64,000 bases of DNA from Erwinia_E haradaeae_G. GTDB lineage: Bacteria > Pseudomonadota > Gammaproteobacteria > Enterobacterales > Enterobacteriaceae. Shown piece by piece: positions 9,938-19,953 of this stretch (its first letter is position 1; the number at the start of each line of letters is the position of its first letter). The stretch lies in NCBI RefSeq assembly GCF_900698955.1, contig NZ_LR217720.1, positions 248,001 to 312,000 of the forward strand, in the 5' to 3' direction. The position numbers were made by a program, and so were the translations under genes. The notes below the pieces were generated by a model. The model saw only the letters and a program-made list of their open reading frames with translations, had not been told where the DNA came from and ran no database searches.

Positions 9938-11851
9938 ATGGGTAAGATTATTGGAATTGACCTGGGTACAACGAATTCATGCGTAGCGATTATGGATGGT
10001 GGTAAAGCACGAGTATTAGAAAACTCAGAAGGTGATCGCACCACCCCTTCTATCATTGCCTATACAAAGGATGGTGAAACATTAGTAGGTCAACCTGCTA
10101 AACGTCAGGCAATAACTAATCCACAAAATACTTTATTCGCCATCAAACGTTTAATTGGTCGCCGTTTCCAAGATAAAGAAGTACAGTGTGATATTAAAAT
10201 CATGCCATTTCAAATTGTTAATGCGGATAATGGCGACGCATGGCTGGACATTAAAGGAAAGCGCGTAGCACCACCACAAATTTCAGCCGAAGTGCTGAAA
10301 AAAATGAAAAAAACCGCTGAAGATTATTTAGGTGAGTCAGTGAGTGAAGCTGTGATAACAGTACCAGCTTACTTTAATGATGCGCAGCGTCAGGCTACAA
10401 AAGATGCTGGACGCATTGCAGGTTTAGATGTGAAACGTATTATTAATGAACCAACTGCAGCTGCTTTAGCTTACGGACTAGACAAAAGTCATGGAAATCG
10501 TACGATTGCAGTGTATGACTTAGGTGGTGGGACTTTTGATATTTCTATCATTGAAATCGATGAAGTAGAAGGTGAAAAAACATTTGAAGTCCTTTCTACG
10601 AATGGTGACACCCATTTAGGTGGTGAAGACTTTGATAGTCGCATGATCAACTACCTTGTATCTGAATTTAAGAAAGATCAGGGTATTGATTTACACAATG
10701 ATCCGTTAGCAATGCAGCGTTTGAAGGAATCTGCAGAAAAAGCAAAAATTGAGCTTTCTTCTTCTCAGCAGACCGATGTGAATTTGCCATATATTACAGC
10801 AGATTCTGCTGGACCGAAACACTTAAATATCAAGGTTACGCGTGCTAAGTTAGAGTCTTTAGTGGAAGATTTGATCACCCGTTCTATTCAACCATTAAAA
10901 GTAGCCTTAAAAGACGCAGATTTGTCTATCTCTGACATTAATGATGTAATTCTTGTTGGCGGACAAACACGTATGCCTATGGTGCAAGCTAAAGTTGCGG
11001 AGTTTTTTGGTAAAGAACCTCGTAAAGACGTTAATCCAGATGAAGCAGTCGCTATTGGTGCAGCGGTACAGGGTGGTGTATTAGCGGGTGAAGTAAAAGA
11101 TGTATTATTGTTGGATGTAACTCCTCTATCGTTGGGTATTGAAACGATGGGGGGTGTTATGACTGCCTTGATTACTAAAAATACCACTATTCCCACCAAG
11201 CATAGCCAGATATTTTCAACAGCTGAAGATAATCAATCCGCAGTAACTATTCATGTTGTACAAGGTGAGCGTAAACGCGCGATTGATAATAAATCTCTGG
11301 GACAATTTAATTTAGATGGTATTCAGAACGCTCCGCGTGGTATGCCTCAAATTGAGGTAACTTTTGACATCGATGCTGATGGTATTTTGCATGTATCTGC
11401 TAAGGATAAACATAGCGGGAAAGAGCAAAAAATTACTATTAAAGCTTCTTCTGGACTTAACGATAGAGAAATTGAGAAAATGGTACGCGATGCAGAAAAT
11501 AATGCTGAATCAGACCGCAAATTTGAAGAATTAGTTCAAATAAGAAATCAAGGAGATCAGCTTGCACATAGTACTCGTAAGCAACTCGATGAAGCAGGGA
11601 ATGCATTAGAGAAAGGTGATAAAGCTAACATTGAATCTGCATTACTAAACTTGAATAAAGCGTTAAAGGGTGAAGATAAATCCGCAATCGAATCTCAAAT
11701 GCAGATATTGATCGCAGCTTCCACGAAGCTTATAGAGTGTGCTAAAAAACAGGCAGATTCTAGAGGGTCCGTTGATGCAACTAACAATGTCAAAAAAGAT
11801 AATGATGTGGTTGACGCGGAATTTGAAGAAGTGAAAGATAACATCAAATAA
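9938..11851 (+). CDS. dnaK: Chaperone DnaK (Hsp70)
   Basis: 637 residues (E. coli 638). It is the ATP-dependent Hsp70 that binds unfolded peptides with DnaJ and GrpE. The ATPase domain (about 1-385) starts MGKIIGIDLGTTNS and holds the YDLGGGTFDIS phosphate motif; the linker DVLLLDVTPLSLG leads into the substrate-binding domain; the C terminus DVVDAEFEEVKDNIK keeps the acidic EEVK-type tail. The ribosome binding site AGGAGA lies at 9925-9930. The codons are GC-richer than in most window genes, as expected for a highly expressed gene. It is first in a dnaK-dnaJ operon under a heat-shock promoter. Confidence 0.99.
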   Translation: MGKIIGIDLGTTNSCVAIMDGGKARVLENSEGDRTTPSIIAYTKDGETLVGQPAKRQAITNPQNTLFAIKRLIGRRFQDKEVQCDIKIMPFQIVNADNGDAWLDIKGKRVAPPQISAEVLKKMKKTAEDYLGESVSEAVITVPAYFNDAQRQATKDAGRIAGLDVKRIINEPTAAALAYGLDKSHGNRTIAVYDLGGGTFDISIIEIDEVEGEKTFEVLSTNGDTHLGGEDFDSRMINYLVSEFKKDQGIDLHNDPLAMQRLKESAEKAKIELSSSQQTDVNLPYITADSAGPKHLNIKVTRAKLESLVEDLITRSIQPLKVALKDADLSISDINDVILVGGQTRMPMVQAKVAEFFGKEPRKDVNPDEAVAIGAAVQGGVLAGEVKDVLLLDVTPLSLGIETMGGVMTALITKNTTIPTKHSQIFSTAEDNQSAVTIHVVQGERKRAIDNKSLGQFNLDGIQNAPRGMPQIEVTFDIDADGILHVSAKDKHSGKEQKITIKASSGLNDREIEKMVRDAENNAESDRKFEELVQIRNQGDQLAHSTRKQLDEAGNALEKGDKANIESALLNLNKALKGEDKSAIESQMQILIAASTKLIECAKKQADSRGSVDATNNVKKDNDVVDAEFEEVKDNIK

Positions 11852-11858
11852 TTGCCTG

Positions 11859-11881
11859 TGACAAGGCGTGGTACGCCGTCA
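11859..11881 (+). promoter_or_regulatory. First hairpin in the dnaK-dnaJ spacer
   Basis: GGCGT-GGT-ACGCC forms a 5-bp stem that is extended by TGAC/GTCA across a 2-base bulge. It lies directly after the dnaK stop, is not followed by a T tract, and may protect the dnaK end of a processed transcript. Confidence 0.45.
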
Positions 11882-11902
11882 AGGTCACCGATGATATAAC
11901 TA

Positions 11903-11933
11903 GCACGGGTGTAGAGATACTCTATGTCCGTGC
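11903..11933 (+). promoter_or_regulatory. Long hairpin in the dnaK-dnaJ spacer
   Basis: GCACGGGTGTAGAG and CTCTATGTCCGTGC form a continuous 14-bp stem with three adjacent G-T wobbles and a 3-base loop (ATA). It is GC-rich for this genome and lies 28 bases before the chosen dnaJ start. No T run follows, so it is more likely an attenuating or RNA-stabilising element between the two cistrons than a full terminator. Confidence 0.6.
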
Positions 11934-11961
11934 ATGTGTGTGAATGGCAGGACTACGAGCA

Positions 11962-13104
11962 ATGGTGAAAAGAGACTATTACGAGATTTTAGGCGTGCCT
12001 AAATCAGCAGATGAGCGTGAGATTAAAAAAGCATATAAACGTTTAGCGATGAAATTCCATCCCGATCGTAATCTAGGGGATAAAGGTGCCGAGGGAAGAT
12101 TTAAAGAGATCAAAGAAGCATATGAAATCTTAACTAATGTTCAGAAACGTGCAAGTTATGATCAGTATGGCCACGCTGCTTTTGAGCAAGGTGGTATGGG
12201 TGGAGGCAGTCAAGCTGGATTTAGTAGTGGTAGCGCTGATTTTAGCGATATCTTTGGAGATGTGTTTGGTGATATTTTTGGAGGAGGTAGACGTCAGCAG
12301 CGTGCTACACGCGGTGCTGATCTGCGTTACACCATGGAGTTATCACTAGAAGAAGCTGTACGTGGTACAGCTAAAGAAATCCGCATCCCTACATTTGAAA
12401 AATGTAGTGTATGTCATGGAAATGGAACAAAAACAGGGAATAAACCGCAGGTTTGTGCAGCATGTCATGGTTCGGGCCAGGTGCAAACACGACAGGGTTT
12501 CTTTACCGTTCAACAGGCATGTCAATATTGTCATGGACGCGGATCGAAAATACAAGATCCATGTAGGTCTTGTAATGCTAAAGGCCGCATTGCTAAATCC
12601 AAAACCTTATCAGTAAAAATACCTGCCGGGGTTGATACAGGTGATCGTATTCGTCTTACTGGTGAAGGTGAAGCTGGTGAACAAGGCGCCTCAGCAGGTG
12701 ATTTATATGTTGAGGTCCAGATGCGTAAACATCATATTTTCGAGCGCGAGGAGAATAATCTATATTGTGAGGTGCCCATTAACTTTATCATGGCGGCATT
12801 AGGTGGAGAAATTGAAGTTCCTACTCTCGATGGACGAGTAACTTTAAAAATACCACCTGAGACGCAAACTGGAAGATTATTTCGTATGCGTGGTAGAGGT
12901 GTTACTTCAGTACGGAGTCACGCCTCAGGTGATTTACTATGTCGAGTAGTTGTAGAAACCCCTGTAAACTTAAATGAGCATCAAAAAACGATATTACGTA
13001 ATTTAAATGATAGTTTTAGCGGCGCATCTGGAGAAAAAAATAGCCCACGTTCGAAAACTTTTTTTGATGGTGTTAGAAAGTTTTTTGATGATCTTACGCA
13101 CTAA
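11962..13104 (+). CDS. dnaJ: Co-chaperone DnaJ (Hsp40)
   Basis: 380 residues from the chosen start (E. coli 376). MVKRDYYEILG aligns with E. coli MAKQDYYEILG, and AGGA at 11947-11950 sits correctly upstream. An ATG 18 bases earlier (11944) lacks a binding site. The J domain carries HPD at residues 33-35, followed by a Gly/Phe-rich stretch (about 72-115), four CxxC zinc repeats (CSVCHGNG, CAACHGSG, CQYCHGRG, CRSCNAKG) and the C-terminal substrate-binding domains. It stimulates the DnaK ATPase and delivers substrates. It is second in the heat-shock operon. Confidence 0.97.
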   Translation: MVKRDYYEILGVPKSADEREIKKAYKRLAMKFHPDRNLGDKGAEGRFKEIKEAYEILTNVQKRASYDQYGHAAFEQGGMGGGSQAGFSSGSADFSDIFGDVFGDIFGGGRRQQRATRGADLRYTMELSLEEAVRGTAKEIRIPTFEKCSVCHGNGTKTGNKPQVCAACHGSGQVQTRQGFFTVQQACQYCHGRGSKIQDPCRSCNAKGRIAKSKTLSVKIPAGVDTGDRIRLTGEGEAGEQGASAGDLYVEVQMRKHHIFEREENNLYCEVPINFIMAALGGEIEVPTLDGRVTLKIPPETQTGRLFRMRGRGVTSVRSHASGDLLCRVVVETPVNLNEHQKTILRNLNDSFSGASGEKNSPRSKTFFDGVRKFFDDLTH

Positions 13105-14028
13105 GTAGCTCAATATCATACGTCAATGATGACATAGTATAAGATTACCAGTTACCAAAAGAGGGAGGGGTGGTTTTTACTTTAAATACCATGTCAGACT
13201 CTTCCATCTATAACTATATTTATACATATAAATATATGTACTATTTCGTGAGTTATATAGAATATTTCTAAATCTCGATTCAATGGGTCCGAATTAATCG
13301 CTAGTATGAGTATGATGATAGATATCTGAAGAGTGATAATATAATTTTAATAGTGATATGTGTCTCTTAGAGATACCATTCTCGCTCATATCCAATCTAC
13401 CAGTTATGTGAATACATTTTATTTCGTTTTTTTTAATATAGGATGTGTATTTTTTATTCATGATATCTGGTGCTCTAATTACCAATAGGTATTTTTTTTG
13501 ACGGTAGTGAATAGACCTACATGCATATTAGTAGAGTCAATATACTAGATATATTTTTATTATTTATCCTCTTAATAGAGAGAGGGGACAATTTTTTATA
13601 TGAACTACAGGACATAAAGATAAGAGAGTTGTGTAAGTTATCAGGAGCAAGGATGAGGATGTATCTTCCGATTTTTGAAGATGACTATGGTCAGGTATCG
13701 TATTATATCTTTGATATGTATATAAAAAATTAAATGTGATCATACAGTATTTTTTAGGTCAGGGTATTGTGATTATCTTTATAAAAAGATCATAAGAAGA
13801 CGATATACATGTATTATGTTAGATAATGTTGTACAACCATCTGGATATACACGGATTTGTCTTATAATTTTTATTCGGTAACAATTATTAGAATTATTAT
13901 ATAATCACCAATAGGGTGTGTTCTGTATGATTTCTTCTTGCTATGAGAGAGTAATTTCATATATAGAAGTAATATTCCTATATGAATGCTGTACTATCTG
14001 GATCCACTCACCATAAGGTGACTTCGTC
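13105..14028. other. 0.9-kb spacer between dnaJ and ubiG
   Basis: No recognisable gene or RNA. The frames of 63-70 codons on both strands are AT-driven. No clear terminator follows dnaJ. Confidence 0.65.
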
Positions 14029-14757
14029 ATGGGAAAAGAACATATGGAAGGTGCGCATAATGTTGATGAGCATGAAATTAATAAATTTTCTGCTTTGTCT
14101 TCATGTTGGTGGAACTTAGAAGGTGAGCTGCAACCATTGCATAGTATGAACGCTATACGTTTGGATTGGATTAGTCGGTATACAAATGGTTTATTTAAAA
14201 AAAATGTACTAGATGTAGGTTGTGGGGGAGGCATTCTGTCCGAAAGCATGGCAGGAGAAGGCGCGCATGTTACTGGTTTAGACATGAGCGCAGAGTTATT
14301 ACATGTAGCACGTGTACATGCTCAGAAAAATAATATGTTCATCAATTATATTCAGCAAACAGTAGAAGATCATGCAGAAGAGTATGTTGGTTATTATGAG
14401 GTTATAACTTGTATGGAGATGTTAGAGCATGTTATAGATCCATATTCTATTATTTGCGCTTGCTCCACTCTTATTAAACCCGGCGGTAATGTGTTTTTCT
14501 CTACTATTAATCGTACTAGTAAAGCTTTAGTGGTAGCAATATTTGGTGCAGAATATGTGTTACATATGTTACCGCGTGGAACGCATACTTTCAAAAAATT
14601 TATAAAACCGAGTGAACTGTTAGGTTGGTTTGATCAAACATCTTTATATGCACATAATATTATTGGCTTAGACTATAGCCTTCTTCGCAGGTGTTTTCAG
14701 TTAACATCAAATATTGATGTTAACTATATGGTTCATGCGCGACTACATATGGGTTGA
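14029..14757 (+). CDS. ubiG: Ubiquinone O-methyltransferase UbiG
   Basis: 242 residues (E. coli 240). It is a SAM-dependent methyltransferase that performs both O-methylations in ubiquinone synthesis. Motif I VLDVGCGGGILSESMA, TCMEMLEHV and KPGGNVFFSTINR are all present, and HNVDEHEINKFSAL at the N terminus matches the family. AAGGTG lies 8 bases before the ATG. In E. coli ubiG neighbours nrdA and gyrA; here nrdA is 14 kb away. Together with ispB and ubiA in this window it shows that respiration with ubiquinone is retained. Confidence 0.96.
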   Translation: MGKEHMEGAHNVDEHEINKFSALSSCWWNLEGELQPLHSMNAIRLDWISRYTNGLFKKNVLDVGCGGGILSESMAGEGAHVTGLDMSAELLHVARVHAQKNNMFINYIQQTVEDHAEEYVGYYEVITCMEMLEHVIDPYSIICACSTLIKPGGNVFFSTINRTSKALVVAIFGAEYVLHMLPRGTHTFKKFIKPSELLGWFDQTSLYAHNIIGLDYSLLRRCFQLTSNIDVNYMVHARLHMG

Positions 14758-15024
14758 TCTGCGTTAGATGATGTTTTTATTTAATAGAATCACGAGTCCT
14801 TAAGATCACTATATGATAAAGTAAAGTGATTGACCCCTTTGGGAGCAAGGTGTCTGTTAAGTTAAAGCTATGTTAGTACAGTGAAAGAGTGTTATGTTAA
14901 AACATTAAAATATAGAATATTATTATGATAATACAGCTTATTCGGTGTGTGATGCAGCAGAAAGAAAATAACATTTTGACATCATTAAATTTTTAAGATA
15001 TAATGTAGTTTGTGGATTCATTAA

Positions 15025-15100
15025 TCCTCTGTAGTTCAGTTGGTAGAACGGCGGACTGTTAATCCGTATGTCACTGGTTCGAGCCCAGTCAGGGGAGCCA
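15025..15100 (+). tRNA. asnT: tRNA-Asn (anticodon GTT)
   Basis: 76 bases, starting TCCTCTGTAGTTCAGTTGG and ending AGTCAGGGGAGCCA with encoded CCA. The anticodon loop CTGTTAA gives GTT. All four arms fold, and the sequence differs from E. coli tRNA-Asn at only a few sites, including a T-G wobble in the acceptor stem. Which E. coli copy (asnT/U/V/W) it corresponds to cannot be decided. Confidence 0.98.
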
Positions 15101-15523
15101 TTTTAAAGGAAGTATGATGATACTTATCGTTGATTGGAGAGATGCAAGGGATATATAGGATAGATCGGTGCTAGATGATAAAATCATCAGATTATAAAAA
15201 TATAGAATTACATATCACACTTTATATAATAAAGTAATGAGAAATAAAACAAAGTTATTTTATAGATTATAATAATGCATATATTGAATTGTATATTCAA
15301 TAGATATATATTGTACTATGAGTGTGCATGTACAACTGTTGCATTAAAATGTTGTCATACGAATTTTATAGATTCGATAATGGAATATAAAATAGAATTG
15401 ACTATGCTGATATATCTTTAATATATCACAATTTTTATATAAAGCATAATAGCCATACTTACAACAAAATTTAATACAAAGTGTGTATGTGTAGGTAATG
15501 CGCAATAGATCATATTGGTATCC
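15101..15523. other. 0.4-kb spacer between tRNA-Asn and ispB
   Basis: AT-rich sequence with no gene, hairpin or repeat that I can support. Confidence 0.7.
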
Positions 15524-16498
15524 TTATACTGCACGTTGCACAGACATACTAGCTAATTCTTCGAGTGCGTGACGCCATGGTGATTTTGGTAATATCTTTA
15601 ATGCATGAATAGCTTTAGCCGCCTCTTTCTTGGCGATCTGGTGAGTGTATCTTAGTGAGTCGTATTGATGCATGATGCTTAGAATCTTTTCTAAAAAATG
15701 ACGCCCATTCCCTTGAGTAATCACTGAACGAATAAATTCAGCTTGTTTAAGAGTGGAATGCTGCATTGCGTGCAGCAATGGGAGTGTAGGTTTACCTTCA
15801 TTCAAATCAGTCCCTATTTTTTTTCCAAATGGCTTATCTTGAGCGATATAATCTAATAGGTCATCGATAATTTGGAATGCAGTACCAATATGTCGACCAT
15901 AGTTCTGTAATGATTTCTCTTGCGCTACGGTGGACCCTACGAGAATTGCAGCAGATTGAGCTGCTGCTTCGAAAAGACGCGCAGTTTTGCTATATATAAT
16001 CTGCATATAGCTTTCTTCTGTCATGTCCGGGTTCTTACAATTTAGTAATTGTAGTACTTCTCCCTCAGAAATTACATTTACTGCTTCTGCTAATAAATCT
16101 AGTACTCTCAATGAACCAAGACCAGTCATCATTTGAAACGCACGGGTATATATAAAATCTCCAACTAATACACTTGCAGCATTGCCAAAACTAACGTTTG
16201 CGGTAGATCGGCCTCTACGCATATCGGATTGATCAACCACATCATCATGAAGTAGCGTAGCAGTATGAATAAATTCAATTAATGCTGCCATAGTAATATG
16301 TTTTTTACCTGAATAATCATTAATTGCTCGTGCAGATAATATGGTAATTATTGGACGAATACGTTTACCGCCACTATTAATGATATAGCAACTTAAGTTG
16401 TTAATCAGAGGAACATTTGAGTTTAGCTGCTCGCGTATTGCGGTATTGACCGCTGTCATATCATGCGCAATCAGTGTGTTGATGTGTGTTAAATTCAT
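15524..16498 (-). CDS. ispB: Octaprenyl diphosphate synthase
   Basis: 324 residues (E. coli 323). It extends farnesyl diphosphate to the long isoprenoid side chain used by UbiA. The first Asp-rich motif LLHDDVVDQSDMRRG (Asp85, Asp86, Asp89), GGKRIRP near residue 43 and the second motif QIIDDLLDY are intact. It is divergent from rplU-rpmA exactly as in E. coli, so this junction is conserved. With ubiA and ubiG it supplies ubiquinone synthesis. Confidence 0.97.
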   Translation of the reverse strand: MNLTHINTLIAHDMTAVNTAIREQLNSNVPLINNLSCYIINSGGKRIRPIITILSARAINDYSGKKHITMAALIEFIHTATLLHDDVVDQSDMRRGRSTANVSFGNAASVLVGDFIYTRAFQMMTGLGSLRVLDLLAEAVNVISEGEVLQLLNCKNPDMTEESYMQIIYSKTARLFEAAAQSAAILVGSTVAQEKSLQNYGRHIGTAFQIIDDLLDYIAQDKPFGKKIGTDLNEGKPTLPLLHAMQHSTLKQAEFIRSVITQGNGRHFLEKILSIMHQYDSLRYTHQIAKKEAAKAIHALKILPKSPWRHALEELASMSVQRAV

Positions 16499-16666
16499 AA
16501 GTTTATTTAGTAATGGTATAGTTTTAAAGACATGATAAGTGCCTTTAGTGACACCTATATCGTAACATGTATAACAGATTTTAAAATAGATTGTACTGGA
16601 AAATACATTAGTGATGTGTTTGTTCTGAGGGTATTTTTCTTTTCTGTTCTACGTGCGAACAAATAC

Positions 16667-16695
16667 TTGTTTTTAGTACAAAAATCTCGTAAAAT
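16667..16695 (+). promoter_or_regulatory. Candidate sigma-70 promoter of rplU-rpmA
   Basis: TTGTTT at 16667-16672 and TAAAAT at 16690-16695 are separated by 17 bases, about 65 bases upstream of rplU in the ispB/rplU divergent spacer. The spacer is AT-rich, so a chance match is possible. Confidence 0.4.
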
Positions 16696-16764
16696 TAAAA
16701 TTTCAATAAATATTATAGAATAGCATAAAACCGAAACTAGGTAGGTGCATAAGCGGAGTATGAT

Positions 16765-17109
16765 ATGTATGCGGTTTTTCAAAGTGGTGGTAAGCAATAC
16801 CGAGTGAGTGAAGGACAGGTAGTACGTCTAGAAAAGATAGACCATTTAATTGGTGAAATTGTATCGTTTACAACGGTTTTAATGATAGTAAACAATGATA
16901 GGATTAATGTAGGTTCACCGTTAGTGAAAGGTGGAGTGATTACAGCAGAAATAATGACTCATGGTCGTGGTGATAAAATAAATATTATTAAGTTCCGCGC
17001 TCGTAAACATTATCGTAAACATCAAGGGCACCGTCAGTATTTCACTGATTTAAAGATTATCTCTATAATGTTTACAGAAGAAGGGAGTCACTTACTAAAT
17101 GGCACATAA
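16765..17109 (+). CDS. rplU: Ribosomal protein L21, with C-terminal extension
   Basis: 114 residues against 103 in E. coli. MYAVFQSGGKQYRVSEGQ, the KHYRKHQGHRQYFTDLKI segment and all core positions match bL21. The usual end (KITGISA) is replaced by about 11 extra residues (ending EEGSHLLNGT) that read through the rpmA ribosome binding site and 11 bases into rpmA. The original stop has evidently been lost. L21 binds 23S rRNA in the large subunit and is the first gene of the rplU-rpmA operon. Confidence 0.97.
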   Translation: MYAVFQSGGKQYRVSEGQVVRLEKIDHLIGEIVSFTTVLMIVNNDRINVGSPLVKGGVITAEIMTHGRGDKINIIKFRARKHYRKHQGHRQYFTDLKIISIMFTEEGSHLLNGT

Positions 17110-17362
17110 AAAAGCAGGCGGTTCTACGCGGAATGGTCGTGATTCTCATGCAAAACGACTTGGAGTTAAGCGTTTTGGAGGCGAAAGTGTATTGGCTGGT
17201 AGTATTATCGTACGACAGCGTGGAACAAAGTTCCATGCCGGAAATAATGTAGGCTGTGGTCGTGATCATACTTTGTTTGCCACTATTAATGGTCAGGTGA
17301 AATTCGAAGTGAAGGGGGCAGAAAGACGTAAATACATTAGTATAATTTCTCATACAATGTAA
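17099..17362 (+). CDS. rpmA: Ribosomal protein L27
   Basis: 87 residues (E. coli 85). MAHKKAGGSTRNGRDSHAKR and VKRFGGESVLAGSIIVRQRG are almost identical to E. coli bL27, whose N-terminal tail reaches the peptidyl transferase centre. GAAGAAGGGAG upstream is the ribosome binding site, embedded in the rplU extension. It overlaps rplU by 11 bases, so coupled translation is likely. In E. coli yhbE and obgE follow; here yhbE is not recognisable. Confidence 0.98.
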   Translation: MAHKKAGGSTRNGRDSHAKRLGVKRFGGESVLAGSIIVRQRGTKFHAGNNVGCGRDHTLFATINGQVKFEVKGAERRKYISIISHTM

Positions 17363-18323
17363 AAATGTAAGTTAACGATTTTCTGAGAAAACTAAAGATG
17401 AAGGTGAACTATTGTAAATTATTTACAAAAAAGATAATAAGAGCTTTTACCTAATGAGTAGATGATTGTGACTTGTGTATAGTTATGACTCTTAGAAACC
17501 ACGTTATATGTTTCAGTCCAAATGCTTGACCATGATATTTTTACATATTTATAGATGGAAATTTTTCTTCCCCAATTACTTGGTGGCCATTTTTATATTG
17601 TAATTATGGCTTTTCCGATGAAAAATGCTGATTATCTTGCTTATTTAAAATGACGTATATCGTTTTAAGCATCAATGAAAATTTGTTCTTTCATGCTATT
17701 ACTATATACCAACATTATGAGTGCGATTATTATGCATATGCACATTGTATTGAATGTATGCAAATATACATTTAAATTAAATCTTCATTATTATCGTCAT
17801 GTATTAAAATTTTTCGGTCAGTGCTCAAGCATGTATAGTGTCAAAAAACTATATCAATCTTTGCACATGTTCTTGCTACCTATTTATTTTTAAGACAGAT
17901 AGAACAAAAAGAGTTTGATGCATATTATTCATATAATCCGATAAGATGTCATGTGTGGGAGTTATTCCAGGAGAATTATATTCGTGAATCACTTAAATGA
18001 TACTCTTCAGTATATACTCTGTGCATTCAAGATATTACTATCAATAAGATACGAAAATGATATTTTTTATAATATCTATGTTTTATATGTTTTTGGTATT
18101 GAAAGAATACAATTGCCTTGCAAGTGAATCATGAGCTGTATTTATCATTAGCATTACTATTTGATTGTATATACGTTAAAAACAAGTCATCTGAACCGAT
18201 CACTTGTATCATGTAGTAAAGTGCGTGACTCGTAGTCACGTATCTTTTATATTAGATGTAATAGGCAGCAGATTTATGTGTAATGGAATATACATAATAT
18301 ATGAGATATAATAGAGAAGTGAT
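17363..18323. other. 0.96-kb spacer where yhbE would lie
   Basis: E. coli has the EamA transporter gene yhbE between rpmA and obgE. I find only short frames here, for example 32 codons from 17555 with a MAFPMKNA stretch that faintly recalls YhbE ALPIAMKQ; too weak to call. The size suggests a gene that decayed in place. Confidence 0.5.
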
Positions 18324-19364
18324 ATGAAGTTTATCGATGAAGCAAATATCTTAATAGTTGCTGGTGATGGTGGGAATGGTTGTGTTAGTTTTCGTCGCGA
18401 GAAATATGTTCCACGAGGAGGCCCTAATGGCGGTGATGGCGGAGATGGCGGCAATGTTTATATGCAGGCAGATGAAAATATCAATACATTAATTATGTTT
18501 CATTTTCAGAAAATTTTCTGTGCTGAAAGTGGTCAACATGGTCAGAATAGCGACTGTACCGGTAAGAGAGGAAAAGATCTTCTAATTAGAGTTCCCATTG
18601 GGACACGGATTATTGATCAAAACACCGATGAGATACTGGGTGATATGATACAGCATAATCAAAAAATGATGCTTGCTAAAGGCGGTTGGCATGGCATGGG
18701 CAACACACGATTTAAATCATCCATTAATCGTGCTCCTCGTCAGAGGACTATGGGTACATTAGGCGAGAAACGAGATTTGAACTTGCAACTGATGCTGTTA
18801 GCTGATGTAGGTATGCTCGGATTACCTAATTCAGGAAAGTCTACTTTTGTTTGCTCAGTGTCCTCCGCCAAGTTAAAAGTAGCAGATTATCCATTTACAA
18901 CGTTAGCTCCTAGTTTAGGTGTAGTATCTATAGATAGCGAGAATAGTTTTGTTATTGCCGATATACCGGGTTTGATTAAGGGGGCTTCTAAAGGTTTAGG
19001 GCTGGGGATTCGTTTTCTAAAACATCTTGAACGTTGTCGAGTGTTATTGCATATTATTGATATAGATGCCAGTGACGATAGAGATCTTATAGATAATGTG
19101 TATACAATATTGGGTGAATTACAAAACTATAAAATACAATTATTTCAAAAACCACGATGGTTAGTGTTCAACAAAATTGATCTTTTAGATCAACAAGAAG
19201 CAGAATTACGTGCTCACACTATTGTACAAGCACTTGGCTGGACAGAGCGATATTACCTTATTTCTGCAGTAAATCATTTTGGTATACAGGAATTATGTTT
19301 GGATTTGATGTCATTTATGCGGGTTAATTCTATGCAGATAGATAAGGTTTCCGAACAGGAATGA
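18324..19364 (+). CDS. obgE: GTPase ObgE/CgtA, short C terminus
   Basis: 346 residues against 390 in E. coli. The glycine-rich Obg domain (about 1-158, with RRGGPNGGDGGDGG-like repeats at 30-43) is followed by the GTPase domain: Walker A GLPNSGKST (166-174), DIPGLIKGA, NKID and ISA. The protein binds the 50S subunit and acts in ribosome maturation and stress control. About 45 residues of the acidic C-terminal tail found in E. coli are missing; the protein ends shortly after the G domain. AGAAGTG precedes the ATG closely. It stands alone after the loss of yhbE. Confidence 0.96.
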   Translation: MKFIDEANILIVAGDGGNGCVSFRREKYVPRGGPNGGDGGDGGNVYMQADENINTLIMFHFQKIFCAESGQHGQNSDCTGKRGKDLLIRVPIGTRIIDQNTDEILGDMIQHNQKMMLAKGGWHGMGNTRFKSSINRAPRQRTMGTLGEKRDLNLQLMLLADVGMLGLPNSGKSTFVCSVSSAKLKVADYPFTTLAPSLGVVSIDSENSFVIADIPGLIKGASKGLGLGIRFLKHLERCRVLLHIIDIDASDDRDLIDNVYTILGELQNYKIQLFQKPRWLVFNKIDLLDQQEAELRAHTIVQALGWTERYYLISAVNHFGIQELCLDLMSFMRVNSMQIDKVSEQE

Positions 19365-19953
19365 TAAGATATTGTGCGTATCAAGCAATAATGATAGTGA
19401 ATGATAATTAAGTCATATATCTAACAATAAGCATAAACGATACAGCGTTCTGATGAATCTTTGTGAATACATAAAGCTAGAAGTGTGAAAAGAGATTATG
19501 ATAACAGAGATGACTATCGTTTAACGGTAATTAGAAATAAAATATTACGGTATATAGGTTTTATCGTATGCATGCTGTTATGTTATTAACTGATACAATT
19601 AGTTTACATGTTTTTGGAAAATATTTTTATTCATCTAGTAGGTTCATGCGTAGTTTTTTCTTTTTATTGTTAAGTAGAGTTAACATAATGTATTATCTTT
19701 TTAGATGCTTTTCGTTCTACGTTCACATTGAAAGAGATTTCTAATTCAATGCAGCCTAGATAAAATAAATATTTTTAAATGTAGGAGTAAATGGCATTAG
19801 CCTTTAGATGTATTGCCACTATGTTCACTGTATAATGAAAATAGTCTTCCTTGTATATTTTGCAATATTGTCTAACGCGTATATAAACATTATTTGTGAG
19901 TCTACTAGACGCACTCTCTTTATTTTTTCTCGTGTTTTTCCCCGGAGTATTCC
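19365..19953. other. 0.6-kb spacer between obgE and yoaE
   Basis: AT-rich, with only a 66-codon reverse frame of no resemblance. No terminator is visible after obgE. Confidence 0.65.

Noticed and set aside
10888..11199. 103-codon reverse frame inside dnaK
   Set aside because: Shadow of the strongly conserved dnaK coding strand.
17555..17653. Possible yhbE remnant (MAFPMKNADYL)
   Set aside because: Only a handful of residues could be aligned with YhbE; position fits but the similarity does not exceed chance.
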